DNA from: Gaeumannomyces sp. JS-464
Lineage: Eukaryota > Ascomycota > Sordariomycetes > Magnaporthales > Magnaporthaceae
Reading direction: 5' to 3'
NCBI GenBank assembly: GCA_002197995.1
Contig: NGZR01000001.1
Coordinates: 1,860,001 to 1,924,000, forward strand
Length of the DNA: 64,000 nt
Shown: in pieces, positions 1-12,179 of the stretch
How positions within the stretch are numbered: position 1 is the first letter of the stretch
How the letters are laid out: each line of letters starts with the position of its first letter
Notes under the pieces: generated by a model
Databases searched by the model: none
Told to the model about the DNA's origin: nothing
What the model saw: only the letters and a program-made list of their open reading frames with translations
Made by a program: the position numbers and the translations under genes

Positions 1-664
1 GTTAAGATTAATGCTAATAATAAGGAGAAAAGATAAGCAGAAAGATAAGTGAGGAAGTCCTGTCCAGTAGGGCAAGTAAAAAAGAGGAAGTCCTGTCCAG
101 CAGGGCAAGTAAAAGGGAGGTAGTTGTATTGTGATAAATGTAAGCGGATAGTGGATAAAAAGAAAGAAAAATCTTTCCTGGATCCCTTAAAAGGATAGGT
201 TTATATATACACGTTGGTCGGGCTTGTGCCGAGGCCCCTCGGCGTAGCTTTTAGCCTAAAAGCTTGCAGCTGAAGCCGAGGTACTATCCGACAGGCGAGG
301 CCGAGGCCGAGGTTTGTAAGCTTGGCTTTTAGCTTATAACCTTGGCCTGTAGTTTTAACCCTTGGCCTGTGGTTTAACCTTTAGCCTGTGGTTTTAACCC
401 TTGGCCTGTGGTTTAGCTTTTGGCACGCCCGTGGCTTTGGCTACTAGCACGCCCGTGGCTTAGCTGCTTGCACGCCTATGGCTTGGCCCGTGGCCAGCAC
501 GTGGCTTGGCTTGTAGCCAGCTTGTGGCTTAGCTTGTGGCCAGCCCGTGGCTTGGCTTGTGGCCAGCCCGTGTGCTTGGCTCGTGGCCTGCCAATGGCTT
601 GGCTGTGGCCAGCCCGTGGTTTAGCTAACGTAATCACTACCATGGTATATAATATATATCAATA
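1..664 (+). repeat. solo LTR-like repeat LTR-A, copy 1
   Basis: The first base of the terminal TGTT lies just outside the window. The repeat ends in ..CAATA at 664, which looks like a mutated CAACA terminus. It is the reverse complement of the repeats at 49,222-49,674 and 50,322-50,918. It holds a TATA-like tatatataca near 201-211 and then about 350 bp of imperfect tandem units of the type cgtggcttggc..ggccagc (about 340-630). It sits inside a LINE: the sequence from 665 on is LINE ORF2 just upstream of the RT fingers. No internal retrotransposon coding region is attached. The LTR interpretation rests on the TG..CA ends and 5 bp target duplications of its two sister copies. Confidence 0.7.
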
Positions 665-3510
665 AGATTGCTTATAACGGCGTGGACGGCAATAGAGGAG
701 TACGTTAGGGCTTTGTTCGAAGCATGCCTAAGGGCCGGGCACCATTTAGCTTTTTTTGTACGGCGGAAATGGTTATAATGCGAAAGCTGAACAAGTCGGA
801 CATGTCGAACCTGAAATTTTACCGCCCAATTGCCCTGCTTTCGTATTTAGGAAAGGGGTTAAAACGGTTAGTGGTTTCGCGGATGGCTTTTTTGCGATAC
901 AGTACGGGCTAATAGTTTCGTAATATGCTGGGGCAACCTTTAAAAGGCCGTTACTAACTTGACGGTATGCGTAACTTACGAGGTGGAACACGTATTTTAA
1001 AGGGGCAAAATGGCCGTTTTTGTTATAATAAGTGTAAAGGGCTTTTAACGCCGTATTCCGCCGAAGGCTTTTTCGAAAACTGCTAAACCAGGGATAAAAC
1101 CTAATGCTAATACGATAGGTGTTATTTTTCGCTAATAATAGTATAGTTAAGTGCGTTTGAAAAACGCTACGGCAACCCTTTTTTTAAATTGCGGGCTTTT
1201 TTAAAGCTTACCAGCCTTACCGGTCCTATTTATACTATATATGGCCGAAATTTTATTTAAAGCTAAAGGCGTTAGGTAATGGATTTGCGGACGATTTTAG
1301 CATATGCGTAATAGGCGATTTTTTAAAAAAGTGTTTCCGTAAAGCAGGGGTTATAATAAACGGAGATTTTACGCTGGGGCAAAACTAATAAGGTTGCTTT
1401 CGACCGGAAAAGTGCGAACTAATGCATTTTTTTTTTGGAAAAAAAACTTTATAATACCGGCGGTCGAAGCCGAAAGTTTAACCATACGATAAGTTGTAGA
1501 AAGCCCTGGCAACCCCGCAACCTTACGTTGGTTGGGCGTTTTTTTTTCGACCAAAACACTTAGTTTTAAATAGCACGTTAATAATAGGGCAGTTAAAGTT
1601 TAAACGTTGCCAACCATTTCTGGAGGCTTACCAGTTTAGTAGGAGGGATACGGCATATGCGGTATATAAAGCCGTTATAACGGTTATTCTCCCGACGGCA
1701 CTGTACGGGGCTAAGGTATGGTATAGGGGCAAAACTAAACCATACCCATACAAGCCCATATAGCAATTACGTATATTAATAAGGCCATTTGATCGAACGG
1801 GTCGATAAAGTTTAACCGCGTTTTTTTTGGGCGGTGGTGCCAGTTTGGAAAACCATACCGACGAAAGCCTTATATTACGAGTTTGGCATTTTAAAGCTGA
1901 TATGCTTTTAAAACCAAGTCCGTTTCCGTTTCGCGGCTCGTATTAATACGGTTTCGGAAAACCACCTTTTGGCTGCGGCGAATATAAGCTGATTTTTAAT
2001 GCCCGTGGGCCTAGGGCAGGCTTTACCTAGCAGGTTTACAATTTCGTTATAAAAAACGGTTGGATTATTCCCAACCTGCATTCGCCCGGCCTACCTTTCT
2101 TATAAATATATAGGGCTTGCGATAGCTATATAAAAAGTAAGCAGCTGCTAAAGCCTTTATGGTATGGTTTCGTACCTTTCCGTTTACAAACGTTATAGTT
2201 ATAGTAAGGGGTTTAAGGCGGAAAACGGAACAGTTGGATATGGTTGGGTAATATACTAAACCAGCCGACGCAAACTTTCCGAGTACAGCCGGTTAGCGCA
2301 TCCGGCGGAGGTATTCGACGGCGAAGCGGAAGGGGCCCGGATAGGCTTTTATAAAGCCGTTAGGAGTTTTCGCAATTACATTTACCACCTATGCCTTAAT
2401 AATACCTCGGCGGCTAACGGCTTTTTAAATACAGCCCCTAATAGCTTATAAAAGGCTTTTAAAAAAAGTTTATTACTTTATAACAAATACTGGGTACACG
2501 TTCGGTAGTTTTCGGGTTATATGGGAATTTTTTGGAAACGAAAAAGCTAATACCGAAACAAAATTAGGCACGGTTTTACCGATTTTAGCATACGTTAATC
2601 CAATGGTTGCCGGAATAAAGGCTTTGGCCTGGAAAACGGCCCGGGACGCCGGAATGCATGGTTTAAAAACAATTTTTCCGGATCGGTATAAGGCTATAAG
2701 CCTTCCGCTAGTATTATAATATACGCCCGACGCGTTGCATTGTATCGGAAAATACTGTAACGGCTAATAGCTGTACGTACCGGCCACGGGGATTTTAATT
2801 GGTACCACCGAAAATTCGGATACGTAAACGACAACCCGTACCGTTATAGGAAAAATAATCCCTTTTTTACCTGGATTTTATAAGCTGGCCAGGGCGAAAA
2901 AAAAAGTGGTTTAAAGCAAACCCCGCCCCTGCTTTCGACAAGCCCGGGTATTGGAAAAGCTGCTATAAAAAGCCCTTTTTTTTCGCCTCGTTTATTAAAG
3001 CTACCGACTATTTTGCTATCGTTAAACGATAATAACGGGGCTTTAAACCCGTATAAAATTTATTTTTTAAATGTTTTAATTTTTTATTTTTTTTCCCTTT
3101 ACTTTTACAATTATTACCTTTTTTTTTTTTTTATCCGGACTAATAGTAGGCTCGTTAATTTTATACAATCCCAAACCGGGCCAAAAGGTGGTCCTAAGGA
3201 CCCCGCCCGGTTTCGCCACATTTTCGGCGTATCTGCCGGCCAAACGCACTATTACCATTCGCTGCGCTTACAACGCCCTGGCGTATTATATACGCCCTAC
3301 CGCCGATTGCCCGCTCACTAACAAAGAGCGCCGGAACGCGGCCCGACCTTCGTGTGCCTTCGGGTTTAATTCTGCTAGCCGCCGGATAGCAACATGTAGC
3401 TTAGTGTTTAGCTTAGGTAGCGCTAGCACGTCATATGCCCCTTGGGAGGCAGGGACTGGTAGATCCCGACTTACCGACGTTAAATATACTCACTCTCACT
3501 CACTCTCTCT
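665..3510 (+). mobile_element. LINE L1, 5'-interrupted and heavily mutated
   Basis: This is the 3' part of a Tad1/I-like non-LTR retrotransposon: the RT domain (about 680-1,560), the RNase H domain (about 2,170-2,560), a C-terminal Cys/His region (about 2,780-2,870) and the 3' UTR (about 3,020-3,510). It aligns through its length with L2 at about 6,935-9,746. C-to-T and G-to-A changes riddle it with stop codons, so no domain is open. The 3' end has the family hallmark tail (gcaacatgtagc.., then gttaaatatactcactc..) ending in a CTCACT-rich simple repeat. LTR-A1 interrupts its 5' side. L2 begins within about 10 bp of its 3' end. Confidence 0.85.
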
Positions 3511-3519
3511 TTCCATGGC
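3511..3519 (+). repeat. target-duplication candidate flanking L2 (left)
   Basis: The string ctctctttccatggc ends here at the L1/L2 boundary and recurs at the L2 3' boundary, ending at 9,755. It reads as the target duplication of L2. This implies that L2 entered at the 3' junction of L1, and that the host sequence after 9,756 was originally the 3' flank of L1. Part of the match (the ctctct tract) could also be simply the shared LINE tail. Confidence 0.6.
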
Positions 3520-3655
3520 ACCTTTCTCGAATTCACCAATTCTTGGCATTGCGCTGTTAGTGCACACTGCCAAATTGCATACAAATCCTTAACACCCGCC
3601 AATTAGCGACCCAACACCAATAACCACGCCCGCCAACGGCGCTGGCGACGGCAAC

Positions 3656-5510
3656 ATGCCGTTGCCAACAGCCCCCCCTTCGGCCAATAGGGTGGCGCGC
3701 GCCCTCCTCGTCGGCCCAACGGCCCGGAGGAACGCGTCGCTGCCACCCGGGCCCCCCCGCGCGTCAGCGCACCCGACCACGCCGTCCCCGTTGCGGAATT
3801 CGCAACACCCAACAGGGCCCGTTCAGGGCCAGGAAGGCACCCACGACGGCAGCACCGGCACAGGTGCCCCTTTCCTTTCTTTTCCCCTCCCTTCCCACCC
3901 CCGGCCTACGCGCCCACCCCTCGGGTCGGCTGCGGCGGCCGCGGAGGAAATTGTTGCGAGTTACAGCCGCAAGCAACAGCAAACGGCTTTAATTTGCACA
4001 ACCCTCGCCCGCTTATCGACGCCGGCATCGCTTCCCTCCCACTGGAGGCAATCCCCGAAGCCAACGGCTGGAAGGATTGTTTTATCGAATACGCCAAACA
4101 AGCCCTTTTCGGCCTGCCAACGCCGGCCCAAAGGGAAAAAAACCCCTACGGGCCCCGGAACCTTACGCGCTAACCCGCAACGCCCGCCCCCGACCACTTA
4201 CGCGGCGGCGGCCCGAACAGGGCTCCAGCAGCCCCAGCAACCCGCACAGGCTTTAAAAAACCGTGCACCCCGGGAGCCCCGCCCTCCCGCCCGGCCCAAA
4301 GCCGATTTCCGGGTTTTTGTTAAATCCCGGAGGAAAAACAGGCTTGGGCCAACCAACAAACGGGCTTTAGTATTCGCAAAGCCCTTGCCGATAGCAGGGA
4401 CCTGCCGTTTACGACAGCCGACGTCCCGGAAGCTTATCGAACCCCTACTGGGTTCGTGCTAAAAGCAAAAACGGCGGATATCCAAAGCCGGCTTTTGCAG
4501 CATCGATCCGAATTAGGCCGTTTATATTACGCCGAAAGGATCGAAAAGCCCGAAATCTGGTTTAACTACGTGATTTCCGGATGCCCCACGTCCTTAACGA
4601 ACGGCCTCGGACAAAGCGTCCCGGTATCGGAAGCTGGTCCGGGAGGAAGTCGAAGCCCAAACAGGGCTAAAGCCAGTAAGCGTTAAGCCCTCCGGGGCCG
4701 GCGCTAATTACCAAGGGCGTATATCATGGATTATATCCTTTTACACGCGCGTAACCGGGTTAGGCTTTGGGGGATTACGTTTTTTCACGCCGCGTACAAC
4801 GACACCCGCCGGTTACGCAACATACCCCCGGCTGCCACGGCTTTCACGTGGCTCGCAACTGTGCCCGGGCCGATAGGTGCCTCCGGTGCGGGAAAGTGAA
4901 CGACGGCCGGCACGCATCGCCGTGCACGGCCCTTCCGCAATGCGCAAACTGTTCGGGCCCGTACCCAGCCGACCACCCGAACTGCCCTATAAAGCCTGTA
5001 CGGGTAAACGGAGTGCTAAAGCATTTAACCCGTGGGGAAAAAGGCGCGGTTAGGAAATTAGGGGCACAAGCCTACCGGGCGGCGGTAAAAGAGGTGGAAG
5101 CCGCCGCTGCCGCCGCCACCGCCGCGGCCGCCGCGGCCGCCACCGCCAACGCCCTTCCTGCAACCGCGGTTACTACGGACAATTCCGTTGTAACCGTTAC
5201 CGCTAATGCCAATCCCGCGGCCGGTACCGGTAACGCCGCTGCTTCCGTTACCCCCGCCGCCGCCGCCGTTCCTGCCGCTGCTGCCACCGCCGACGCTGCC
5301 GAGGTAAGCCCGGCAATCCGCTGGCCCCCGAGGGCGCGGCCCGTACGGCCGGCAAGGGAAGGCACCCTGCCAAAAGGCTTAGGGTTAGTTTTAACAACCA
5401 ATACGAAGTACTGGCGGATATGGAACTGGACCTCCCCGAGCCCGAAGGGCTATCGAAATAACCGGAAACCCCTGGAGGAAACCGACGGTACCGCCGGCCA
5501 ACAACCTTAG
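3656..5510 (+). pseudogene. L2 ORF1, gag-like RNA-binding protein (frameshifted)
   Basis: The ATG at 3,656 is the first in the frame after the 5' UTR. The frame stays open to 4,462, shifts at about 4,456-4,686, and resumes at 4,767-5,510. The N-terminal part is Pro/Ala-rich. The C-terminal part carries three CCHC-like zinc knuckles (about 4,830-4,990; cores C-x2-C with H and C), as expected of the nucleic-acid-binding ORF1p of Tad1/I-clade LINEs. After them comes a long Ala/Val/Thr-rich stretch encoded by a GCC-rich low-complexity tract (about 5,095-5,290), and the C-terminus ends in Gly-Gln-Gln-Pro. In the family ORF1p coats the element RNA. The frameshifts make this copy a pseudogene unless they are sequencing errors. 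Confidence 0.85.
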
Positions 5511-5547
5511 GGCCAAAGCCCCCAATACACCAACGCCGCTTTTACGT

Positions 5548-8500
5548 ATGCCAGCAGCCAACCGGATACAACAAACGCATGGCAATAGGGCCCGGCGCCC
5601 GGGGCTTCGCCCCGAACGCCGTGCTTTAACCGCCGCCCAAGCGAACGTTCGACGTAGCTGGGAGGCGGGGGCTACTTTACTCCAACTATTTGGAGCCAAA
5701 ATATCGACGTGGTGCTAATGCAGGAGCCCCTAGCGCGTGGAAAGGGAAGCTTATGCTTTGCACCCACCCGTCGTACGAGCTATTTACTCCGGTAAATAGC
5801 TGGCACGACCACCAAACCAGGCCTCGGGTAATAACTTACGTACGGAAGGACCCGGGGCTTCGGCCCGTAGCGGACCGGCCGGCAGGCAACACCCGGGACA
5901 TCCTTTGGCTTACCGTCGCCAGGTGCACCTTCGTTAACGTATATAGGCCTCCAGGGGACCCTTCGGAACCCTCGTTGGACCTTTTACTACGTTGGCGCCC
6001 AACGGCAAAATGCATTATAGCTGGAGACTTTAACGCAGGGTCCCCGGCGTGGGATCCGGTTAAGGTAATAGGAATAGGGGCCAGGATATAGCCCAATGGG
6101 CTAATACTATAACCTCCTCCTACTTACCGACCCAGGCCAACCTACGCACAACGACGGGGGCGTTTTGGATTTACCTTTTCCAACGCCCTTTAGCAACAGC
6201 GGAAATCGACCCTTCGCTAGCAACCGATTCGGACCACCGCTCGATACGGATCGAAATTCCTAACCGCAATAACTTCGTTCCGGACTGCCGGCGTATTACG
6301 CTACCAACGATAAACTACCGTTTTTCGCAAACGCGGTAGCAACGGGGGCCGGCAACTTGCCACCACTTACAAACCCAGGCACTGCGGAACACCTGGATAA
6401 AGCGGCCGAAGCATTAACAAACTTATTAAAAATGCGTTAATGGCTTTCGGCCGGGGGCCTAAAGCCAAAAGAAAAGGCCAACCCTGGTGGAACGAAAAGT
6501 GCGCCAACGCCCAACGGGACCTTGCAAAAGCTATGGGAAACGGCGGGCCTTTTACGGCCGAAGCCCGTGCTTTAAAAGCAACGGTTCGGACGGCTAAAAA
6601 CAGCATTGGGCCAGCGTGCTGGAGGAAATGGATTCCCCGAAAGCGCTATACCGTGCTGTAAAGTGGCATAAACTTACACCCGCTATACGGCTTCCCCCGT
6701 TAAATATTAACGGGGAGGTTATAATAGCCCCAGGGGATAAAGCGGAAGCATTAGGCCGCAAGATCCTCCGTAGGTTTACGGCGGAGGACGACTTACAGGA
6801 GGACCCGTTACAGCAAAGGGCTACCCAAGGGACCGCACAACTCCCGTGGGACCCCCACGTCCCTTTAAGGAATGCCGGAAGTGCACCGTTGGCACGGCAA
6901 ACACGGCCCCGGGCGTCGATTCCCTAACGGTTAAGCTACTTACAGCGGCGTGGCCGGCAATAGGGGAATACGTTAGGGCCCTTTTCGAGGCTTGCCTTAG
7001 GGCCGGGCACCACCCAGCCCCTTTCCGCACAGCGGAAGTGGTTATGCTGAAAAAGCCGAATAAAACGGATTTAACGGACCCAAAATCCTACCGCCCGATA
7101 GCTTTACTCCCGTGCTTAGGGAAAGGGCTGGAGCGGCTGGTGGCTTCGCGGATGGCATCCCTCGCATTACAACACGGGCTTATAGCCCCGCAACACGCCG
7201 GGGCTACCCCGAAAAAGGCCGCCATCGATTTAACGGCATGCGTGGCCCACGAGGTGGAACGGGCCTTCCAAAAGCATAAAACGGCCGCCCTCGTTACCAT
7301 GGATGTACAAGGGGCTTTCGACGCCGTACTTCGCCGGAGGCTCCTTAAAGGCTTTTAAACCAAGGCTGGGATCCAACGTTAGTACGATGGGTATCATTTT
7401 TGCAGGAAACAGGGTGGTTAAAGTGCGTTTGGAGGACGCCACGGCACCCCCTTTTTCCCCGGACTGCGGGCTACCCCAAGGGTTACCGGCGTCACCGGTC
7501 CTATTTATGCTTTATATGGCCGAAATCCTACCCAAAGCAAAAGCGATTAGGTACGGATACGCGGACGATATAGGCATTTGCGTAACGGGTAGCACTCCGG
7601 AGGAGTGCTCCCGTAAAGCAGGGGCTACGGTTACGGAAATCCTACGTTGGGGCAGGGCTAATAAGGTTGCTTTCGACCCGGGGAAGTGCGAGCTTATGCA
7701 TTTTTCCAACGGAGAAATCCCACAACCCCAGCGGTTACGGCGGAGGGCCTTACCATACAACAAGCTACAGGAGCTTTACGGTGGTTAGGGGTCCTTTTCG
7801 ACCAAAGGCTTAATTTTAAAGCCCACGTGGAAAACAGGGCTGCAAAAGCCCAAAGCGTTGCCAACCACCTCCGAAGGCTTACGAATTCGATAGGGGGGAT
7901 ACCGGCACATTCGGTTTACAAAGCCGTCACAACGGTTATAATCCCTACGGCTTTATACGGGGCCGAGGTATGGTATAGGGGTAAAACTAAACCACACCCG
8001 TACAAGCCGGCACAACACAAATTATCCGCCAAGGCCATTTAATCGATCGGGTCGATAAAGCCTTAACCGCGTCCCTTAAGGCAGTGGTCCCAGCTTGGAA
8101 AACCACACCGATAAACGCATTGCATTACGAATCCGGCATCCCAGGCGCCCAGGCGCTTTTTGGAACAAGCCCGCCTCCGTTTTGCGGCCCGTATAAATAC
8201 GGTTCCGGAAGAACACCCCTGGCCGCAGCGGCCAAGCCGGCCCTTAACGCCCGAGGGCCTAGGGCAGGCTTACCCGGCAGGCTTGCAACCTCCTTGCAAA
8301 GGACGGCCGGACTTCTTCCGGCTTGCACCCGCCCGGCCTACCTCCCTTATAAATATACGGGGCTTACGGTGGCCATACAAGAAAAGCAAGCAGCCGCTAA
8401 AGCATTTACGGCGTGGCTTTGCACCCTCCCACCCACCGACGTTATAATATATAGCGACGGGTCCAAAGCAGAGAACGGAGCAGTTGGATACGGCTGGGTA

Positions 8501-9298
8501 ATATACCAAGCCGGCCAACGCAAACTTTCCGGGCACGGCCGGCTGGCGCATCCCGCGGAAGTATTCGACGGCGAGGCGGAAGGGGCCCGGATGGGCCTCC
8601 GTAAAGCCGTTTGGAGCTTCCGCAATTGCACTTTCCACTTGTGCCTCGATAACACCTCGGCGGCCAACGGCTGTTTAAGCACGGCCCCTGATAGTTCACA
8701 AGGGGCCTTTAAAGAAATCCATTGCCTTATGGATAAACACCAGGTATACGTACGCTGGTCCCCGGGCCATATGGGAATCCCCGGAAACGAAGAGGCAGAC
8801 GCCGAAGCAAAGTTGGGATCGGCCCTGCCAATACCCCAACATTTTAAACCAACGGTGGCCGGAGTAAAGGCTTTAGCCCGGAAAACGGCCCGGGACGCCC
8901 GGAACGCATGGTTTAAGGACAACTTTCCGGATCGGTATAAGGCTATAGGCCTCCCGCCGGCACCACAACATACGCCCGAAGCGTTGCAGCTGCACCGGAG
9001 GGTACTGCAACGGCTAATAGCCGCACGCACCGGTCACGGGGATTTCGACTGGTACCACCGAAAGTTCCAGCACGAAGACGATAACCCGTGCCGCTGCGGA
9101 AGAAACAAATCCCCTTCCCACCCTGTATTTTGCAGGTTGGCTAAAACGGCAGAAAATAAATGGCCTATAGCGGACCCCTCCCGGCTTCCGACAGGCCCGG
9201 ATATTGGAAACGGCTACTTCAAAAGCCTTTCCTTTTTGCTTCGTTCGCCGAAGCTACCAATTATTACACTATCGCTGGACGATAACAACAGGGCCTAA
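5548..9298 (+). pseudogene. L2 ORF2, APE endonuclease - reverse transcriptase - RNase H
   Basis: The ATG at 5,548 starts the frame that leads into the endonuclease; the gap to ORF1 is 37 bp. Visible motifs, in order, are: apurinic-type endonuclease with GDFNA (6,023-6,037) and SDH (6,229-6,237); RT with the fingers segment about 7,040-7,150, TMDVQGAFDAV around 7,297-7,330, GLPQG about 7,470 and the YADD catalytic box at 7,558-7,569; RNase H with SDGS near 8,450-8,465, a DNTSAANG block near 8,650 and SPGHxGxxGNExAD near 8,758-8,800; and a C-terminal CxC..HxxxC knuckle near 9,090-9,135. The enzyme nicks the target and primes reverse transcription there. One-base shifts occur near 5,688, 6,090, 6,610, 7,355 and 7,790. 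L3 has the in-frame homopolymer length at the first and the fourth of these. Confidence 0.9.
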
Positions 9299-9746
9299 AA
9301 AGCCCGCATACATCCTTTTCCTTGTTCTCCTACACCTTTTACCTTTTTCCTTTGTACCACCAGGACTAACAGTAGGCTCGTTGGTCCCCCGCACCTCCGG
9401 CCGGGCCCTGGGGGTCCCGAGGACCTTCCAGCCTAAAACCCGGCCCCACCCCTTTACCGGCATACTCGCCGGCCGAACGCACTACTACCACCGCAGCGCT
9501 TTACAACGCCCTGGCGTATATATATACGCCCTACCGCCGATTGCCCGCTCACTAACAAGGAGCGCTGGAACGCGGCCCGACCTTCGTGTGCCTTCGGGTT
9601 TAATTCTGCTAGCCGCCGGATAGCAACATGTAGCCTAATGTTTAGCTTAGGTAGCGCTAGCACGTCATATGCCCCTTGGGAGGCAGGGACTGGTAGATCC
9701 CGACTTACTGACGTTAAATATACTCACTCACTCACTCACTCTCTCT

Positions 9747-9755
9747 TTCCATGGC
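9747..9755 (+). repeat. target-duplication candidate flanking L2 (right)
   Basis: This is ttccatggc, identical to 3,511-3,519 and with the same preceding ctctct. It marks the 3' boundary of L2 and the start of unique host DNA. Confidence 0.6.
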
Positions 9756-10453
9756 GCTTTTGTTACCACTCATCCTGCCGCTCGATACGGCCTCTTCTAT
9801 GAGGCTAACGAAGGGGGTCGCTCCGAGTCCGGCGCCGCTGTCCTGGTTCCCTCGGCTATCGACGACTGTCTCTTTCCTTGGACTCTCGGCCACTACGAGT
9901 ACTTCCTTCCTTCGCCTCAGCACCTGCTCTGGGAAGTTCGGGCGGCCAACTTGGTCGCCGAAGGCGAGGAATCTCGTCATTTCCACCGTATGTTTAACAA
10001 CCATGCGACCTTCGCGGAGCTCGGGGAGGTTAACCGGATGCTGGCTAACCTAAGCCAGCCTCCTCTTCGACTGCGCCGCTCGGTTTGCAACGAGAAGAAT
10101 TCTCGGCCTCGGCCCGTGGCTTTCTGGCTCATACTATCGACTCGGGATGGCGTCGACATTCCAACGGCGGCTCCTTGGGTGGAGGCAGAGGGACCGGCGT
10201 CCCGTGGCGACTCCGATTCGGAGCCCGAGTCGGATGGCGATTCGGATAAGGAGATGGGCTGGAACGGTCCCCTTACCCGTGTGGAGTATAAGGACCAGTG
10301 GGGCCAGCGGTGGGTGTGCATGGTCCGTCCCAACGGTACCAACGCGTCGGTAACGCCCGTGGCGGACTTTTCGGAAGAGGTAGCGGAAGGGGAGGGAGAG
10401 AGTGAGAGTAATAACCCTTCCTCTTCCGAGGTCTGGTCTTTTGATGCCGAATG
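9756..10453 (+). CDS. unknown acidic protein, 5'-truncated by LINE insertion
   Basis: The open frame runs out of the LINE tail into host sequence and stops with TGA at 10,451-10,453, giving about 230 host-encoded residues. I do not recognise the family. The first half is mixed globular sequence rich in aromatic residues and His. The last third is very acidic and Ser-rich (SDSEPESDGDSD-type runs, then EEVAEGEGESES) and ends WSFDAE. Composition is not mutated like the neighbouring repeats. No start codon in a good context precedes the open frame, so the N-terminus has probably been lost to the LINE insertion at 9,755. Alternatively an internal Met near 9,990 could start a shorter protein. Confidence 0.45.
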
Positions 10454-11841
10454 ATGGTGGACAACCCACGTTGTTATGTACTTTACCTCGCCTGTTCTGC
10501 TGGAAGGTCATCCCACTTGCGGTGCGTTTTGCATTTCTTTTTCAGGTGTTCTGAAACAAGGAGACATAGCGCACACGCCGAGCATCTAGCAGTTAACACC
10601 TCGCGATTTGGGCCAGAGCAGCCAGTACCCCCTGGCGAGGCAGACAACTCGGCGAGTTCCGCGCCTGCAGCCTTTTACAAAGCCGCAAGGGGCCTGACTC
10701 GCGAGTACCGGATAAGAATGCCGACGACATCCAAACGCTCCTACTTTAATGGCACCCACTGGTTTCCCAAGCAGCTCCGAAACCACAGAAAACATACACG
10801 CGGCGCAGGCAATGGTCGATACTTCGCGATCTAAACCACAGCAAGTACTGGACATGCGGGGATGCGGCTCGCCAGTGGACGGAAACAAAGGCTGTTTGCG
10901 ATACATTTAGGCGCTAAAAAATAACGTGGGAGGCGACGGTTTCTGTATGCGAGTGTTTGCAATTGCTCCACAGGGCGGAGGGCTCGAAATAGGCTGCAAA
11001 AGTAACCAGGATTACGTCACGTTCCAACTGCCTGCTGTCGGGGTTACCATCCTTCTTATAAGCGTTGCAGCGTAGGGAGGCACTCGTGGTTTTATAGGAC
11101 CTATTGGACGTACTACATAAAGCTTTGGATACCAGCCCGTACAGCGGCCAGGTCCTACCTGTCGATTAGGCGCAGCACGGCGAAGGAGGGCGCGCGAGGG
11201 CTAGCGTTGCTATGGACGGCTGAGTCGACCAGTAGGCGCTGGCGTCTGTCCTGCGCGCGCTGTTTTTGGCGCCTGGGTTTGCACGGATCCAAACCGGAGC
11301 CCACCCTACGATTTCCCAAAGTGCGGGCGCATCGCTAGAAAATAGTAGAAATACGCCAAAATTATAACGTCATCTCAGCTTCGGCTATCGGTTAGCAGCG
11401 AGCAGTCGCTGGCAGGAAAGGAGTCGACGGAATCTTTGGTACCAGCATGCTGCGTAACGCAGCGCCTCCTTCGCACGCCTCCCTCGAGCACCAGGGCGCA
11501 CGTACTATCACCTTATCCACCACGATTGAAGCCGCGACAACACAGGTTAGAATTTTTTTCGAATATGCCCGTGCCGCCATATTGCGAGCCCACAGGGCGC
11601 CAACGCTCGCCGTCCAAAACTCGCCGTCCATCCTTGCTTTTCATCTAAATCTCAAGCTAACAACGGCAGGCATTTGCATCCATGCAACAAAGCGTCCCAG
11701 CCGACGACGTGGCAAGCGAGCGTTCCCTCCCCATCGACGAACCTTACAACGGCCCATATTCGACCCCGATCCCTCCGAAAAAAAAAAACGCCGCCTCCCA
11801 AAAAGCTTTACACCCGAAACCCGATTCCTTTTAAACTCCGC
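10454..11841. other. about 1.4 kb without a supportable gene
   Basis: Short frames occur on both strands here, for example at 10,451-10,834 plus and 11,447-11,881 plus. None shows a domain, a splice pattern or consistent codon use. Around 11,750-11,980 there is a Lys/Arg-rich frame with an A11 homopolymer (about 11,779-11,789). Confidence 0.4.
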
Positions 11842-12179
11842 CTACATCGACGCAAGCAGCGCTAATGCCGCATCAGGATAAAAAAGGTAACAAAGATGCA
11901 CGACTCCAGCAGGTCGAGGATAGGCTTCGGCGATTAGGAGCCCGCCGCCGCCGACTAAAAGCCTGCCGCCGCCGCCATGCCCGACGGAAACTTCATCCAG
12001 GGTCACCTTAATGCTCGCGGGAAAAGACCAGCGCCAGCGCCATATGCCCCTTTTAAGCTCGAGCTTGTTAATATACTCGTTGGATTCTACGATAGCTGGC
12101 GTCTCCAAAACCAGCTTCAAGTCCGGCTCGATAAAGCTTTTTCGAAACACCCGCTCTTTTACAAACTTTTTGCTACGGT
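11842..12179 (-). pseudogene. C-terminal half of a split unknown gene
   Basis: On the minus strand a frame is open from element B1 (12,180) down to a stop at 11,842. The host-encoded part starts V-DRSK-KFVKERVF and is rich in Lys, Glu and Arg for about 50 residues; a Gly-rich tail follows. I do not recognise the family. The DRSK-coding string ggaccgtagcaaa at the break recurs on the plus strand at 32,247-32,259, where an upstream frame ends in LLLDRSK against the LINE L4. The two pieces look like one reading frame separated by insertion of B1 and a LINE and then by an inversion. The coding status itself is tentative. Confidence 0.4.
12166..12179 (+). repeat. 14 bp target-site duplication of element B1 (left)
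   Basis: ctttttgctacggt immediately precedes B1 and is repeated exactly at 13,359-13,372 after its 3' tail. A 14 bp perfect duplication fits LINE-type target-primed insertion. Confidence 0.85.

Larger units (their letters stand above)
3520..9746 (+). mobile_element. LINE L2, full-length, least mutated copy (Tad1/I-like)
   Basis: This is a 6.2 kb non-LTR retrotransposon with a 5' UTR (3,520-3,655), a gag-like ORF1 with zinc knuckles (3,656-about 5,510), an ORF2 with APE endonuclease, RT and RNase H domains (about 5,548-9,298), and a 3' UTR ending in a (CTCA)n/(CT)n tail at about 9,746. It keeps high GC and most catalytic motifs, unlike L1, L4 and L5, so it is the youngest copy or escaped the mutational process. 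Both ORFs are broken only by scattered single-base indels, several in short homopolymers. Its 5' start (accttYctcgaattcacc) matches the starts of L3 and L4. Confidence 0.92.

Noticed and set aside
340..640. Regularly repeated cgtggcttggc units as a CRISPR array
   Set aside because: The units are degenerate and contiguous, with no unique spacers, and lie within an LTR-like repeat of a eukaryotic genome.
420..665. 81-codon Trp/Leu/Ala-rich ORF
   Set aside because: It is a translation of the tandem repeat of LTR-A1; copy number differs between LTR-A copies, so the frame is not conserved.
5095..5290. GCC-rich tract as a triplet-repeat feature
   Set aside because: It recurs at the same position in L3 and, in mutated form, in L4, so it is part of LINE ORF1 rather than an independent expansion.
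8347..9030. 227-codon minus-strand ORF over the L2 RNase H region
   Set aside because: It is antisense to a clearly motif-bearing RNase H domain and is a GC-driven shadow.
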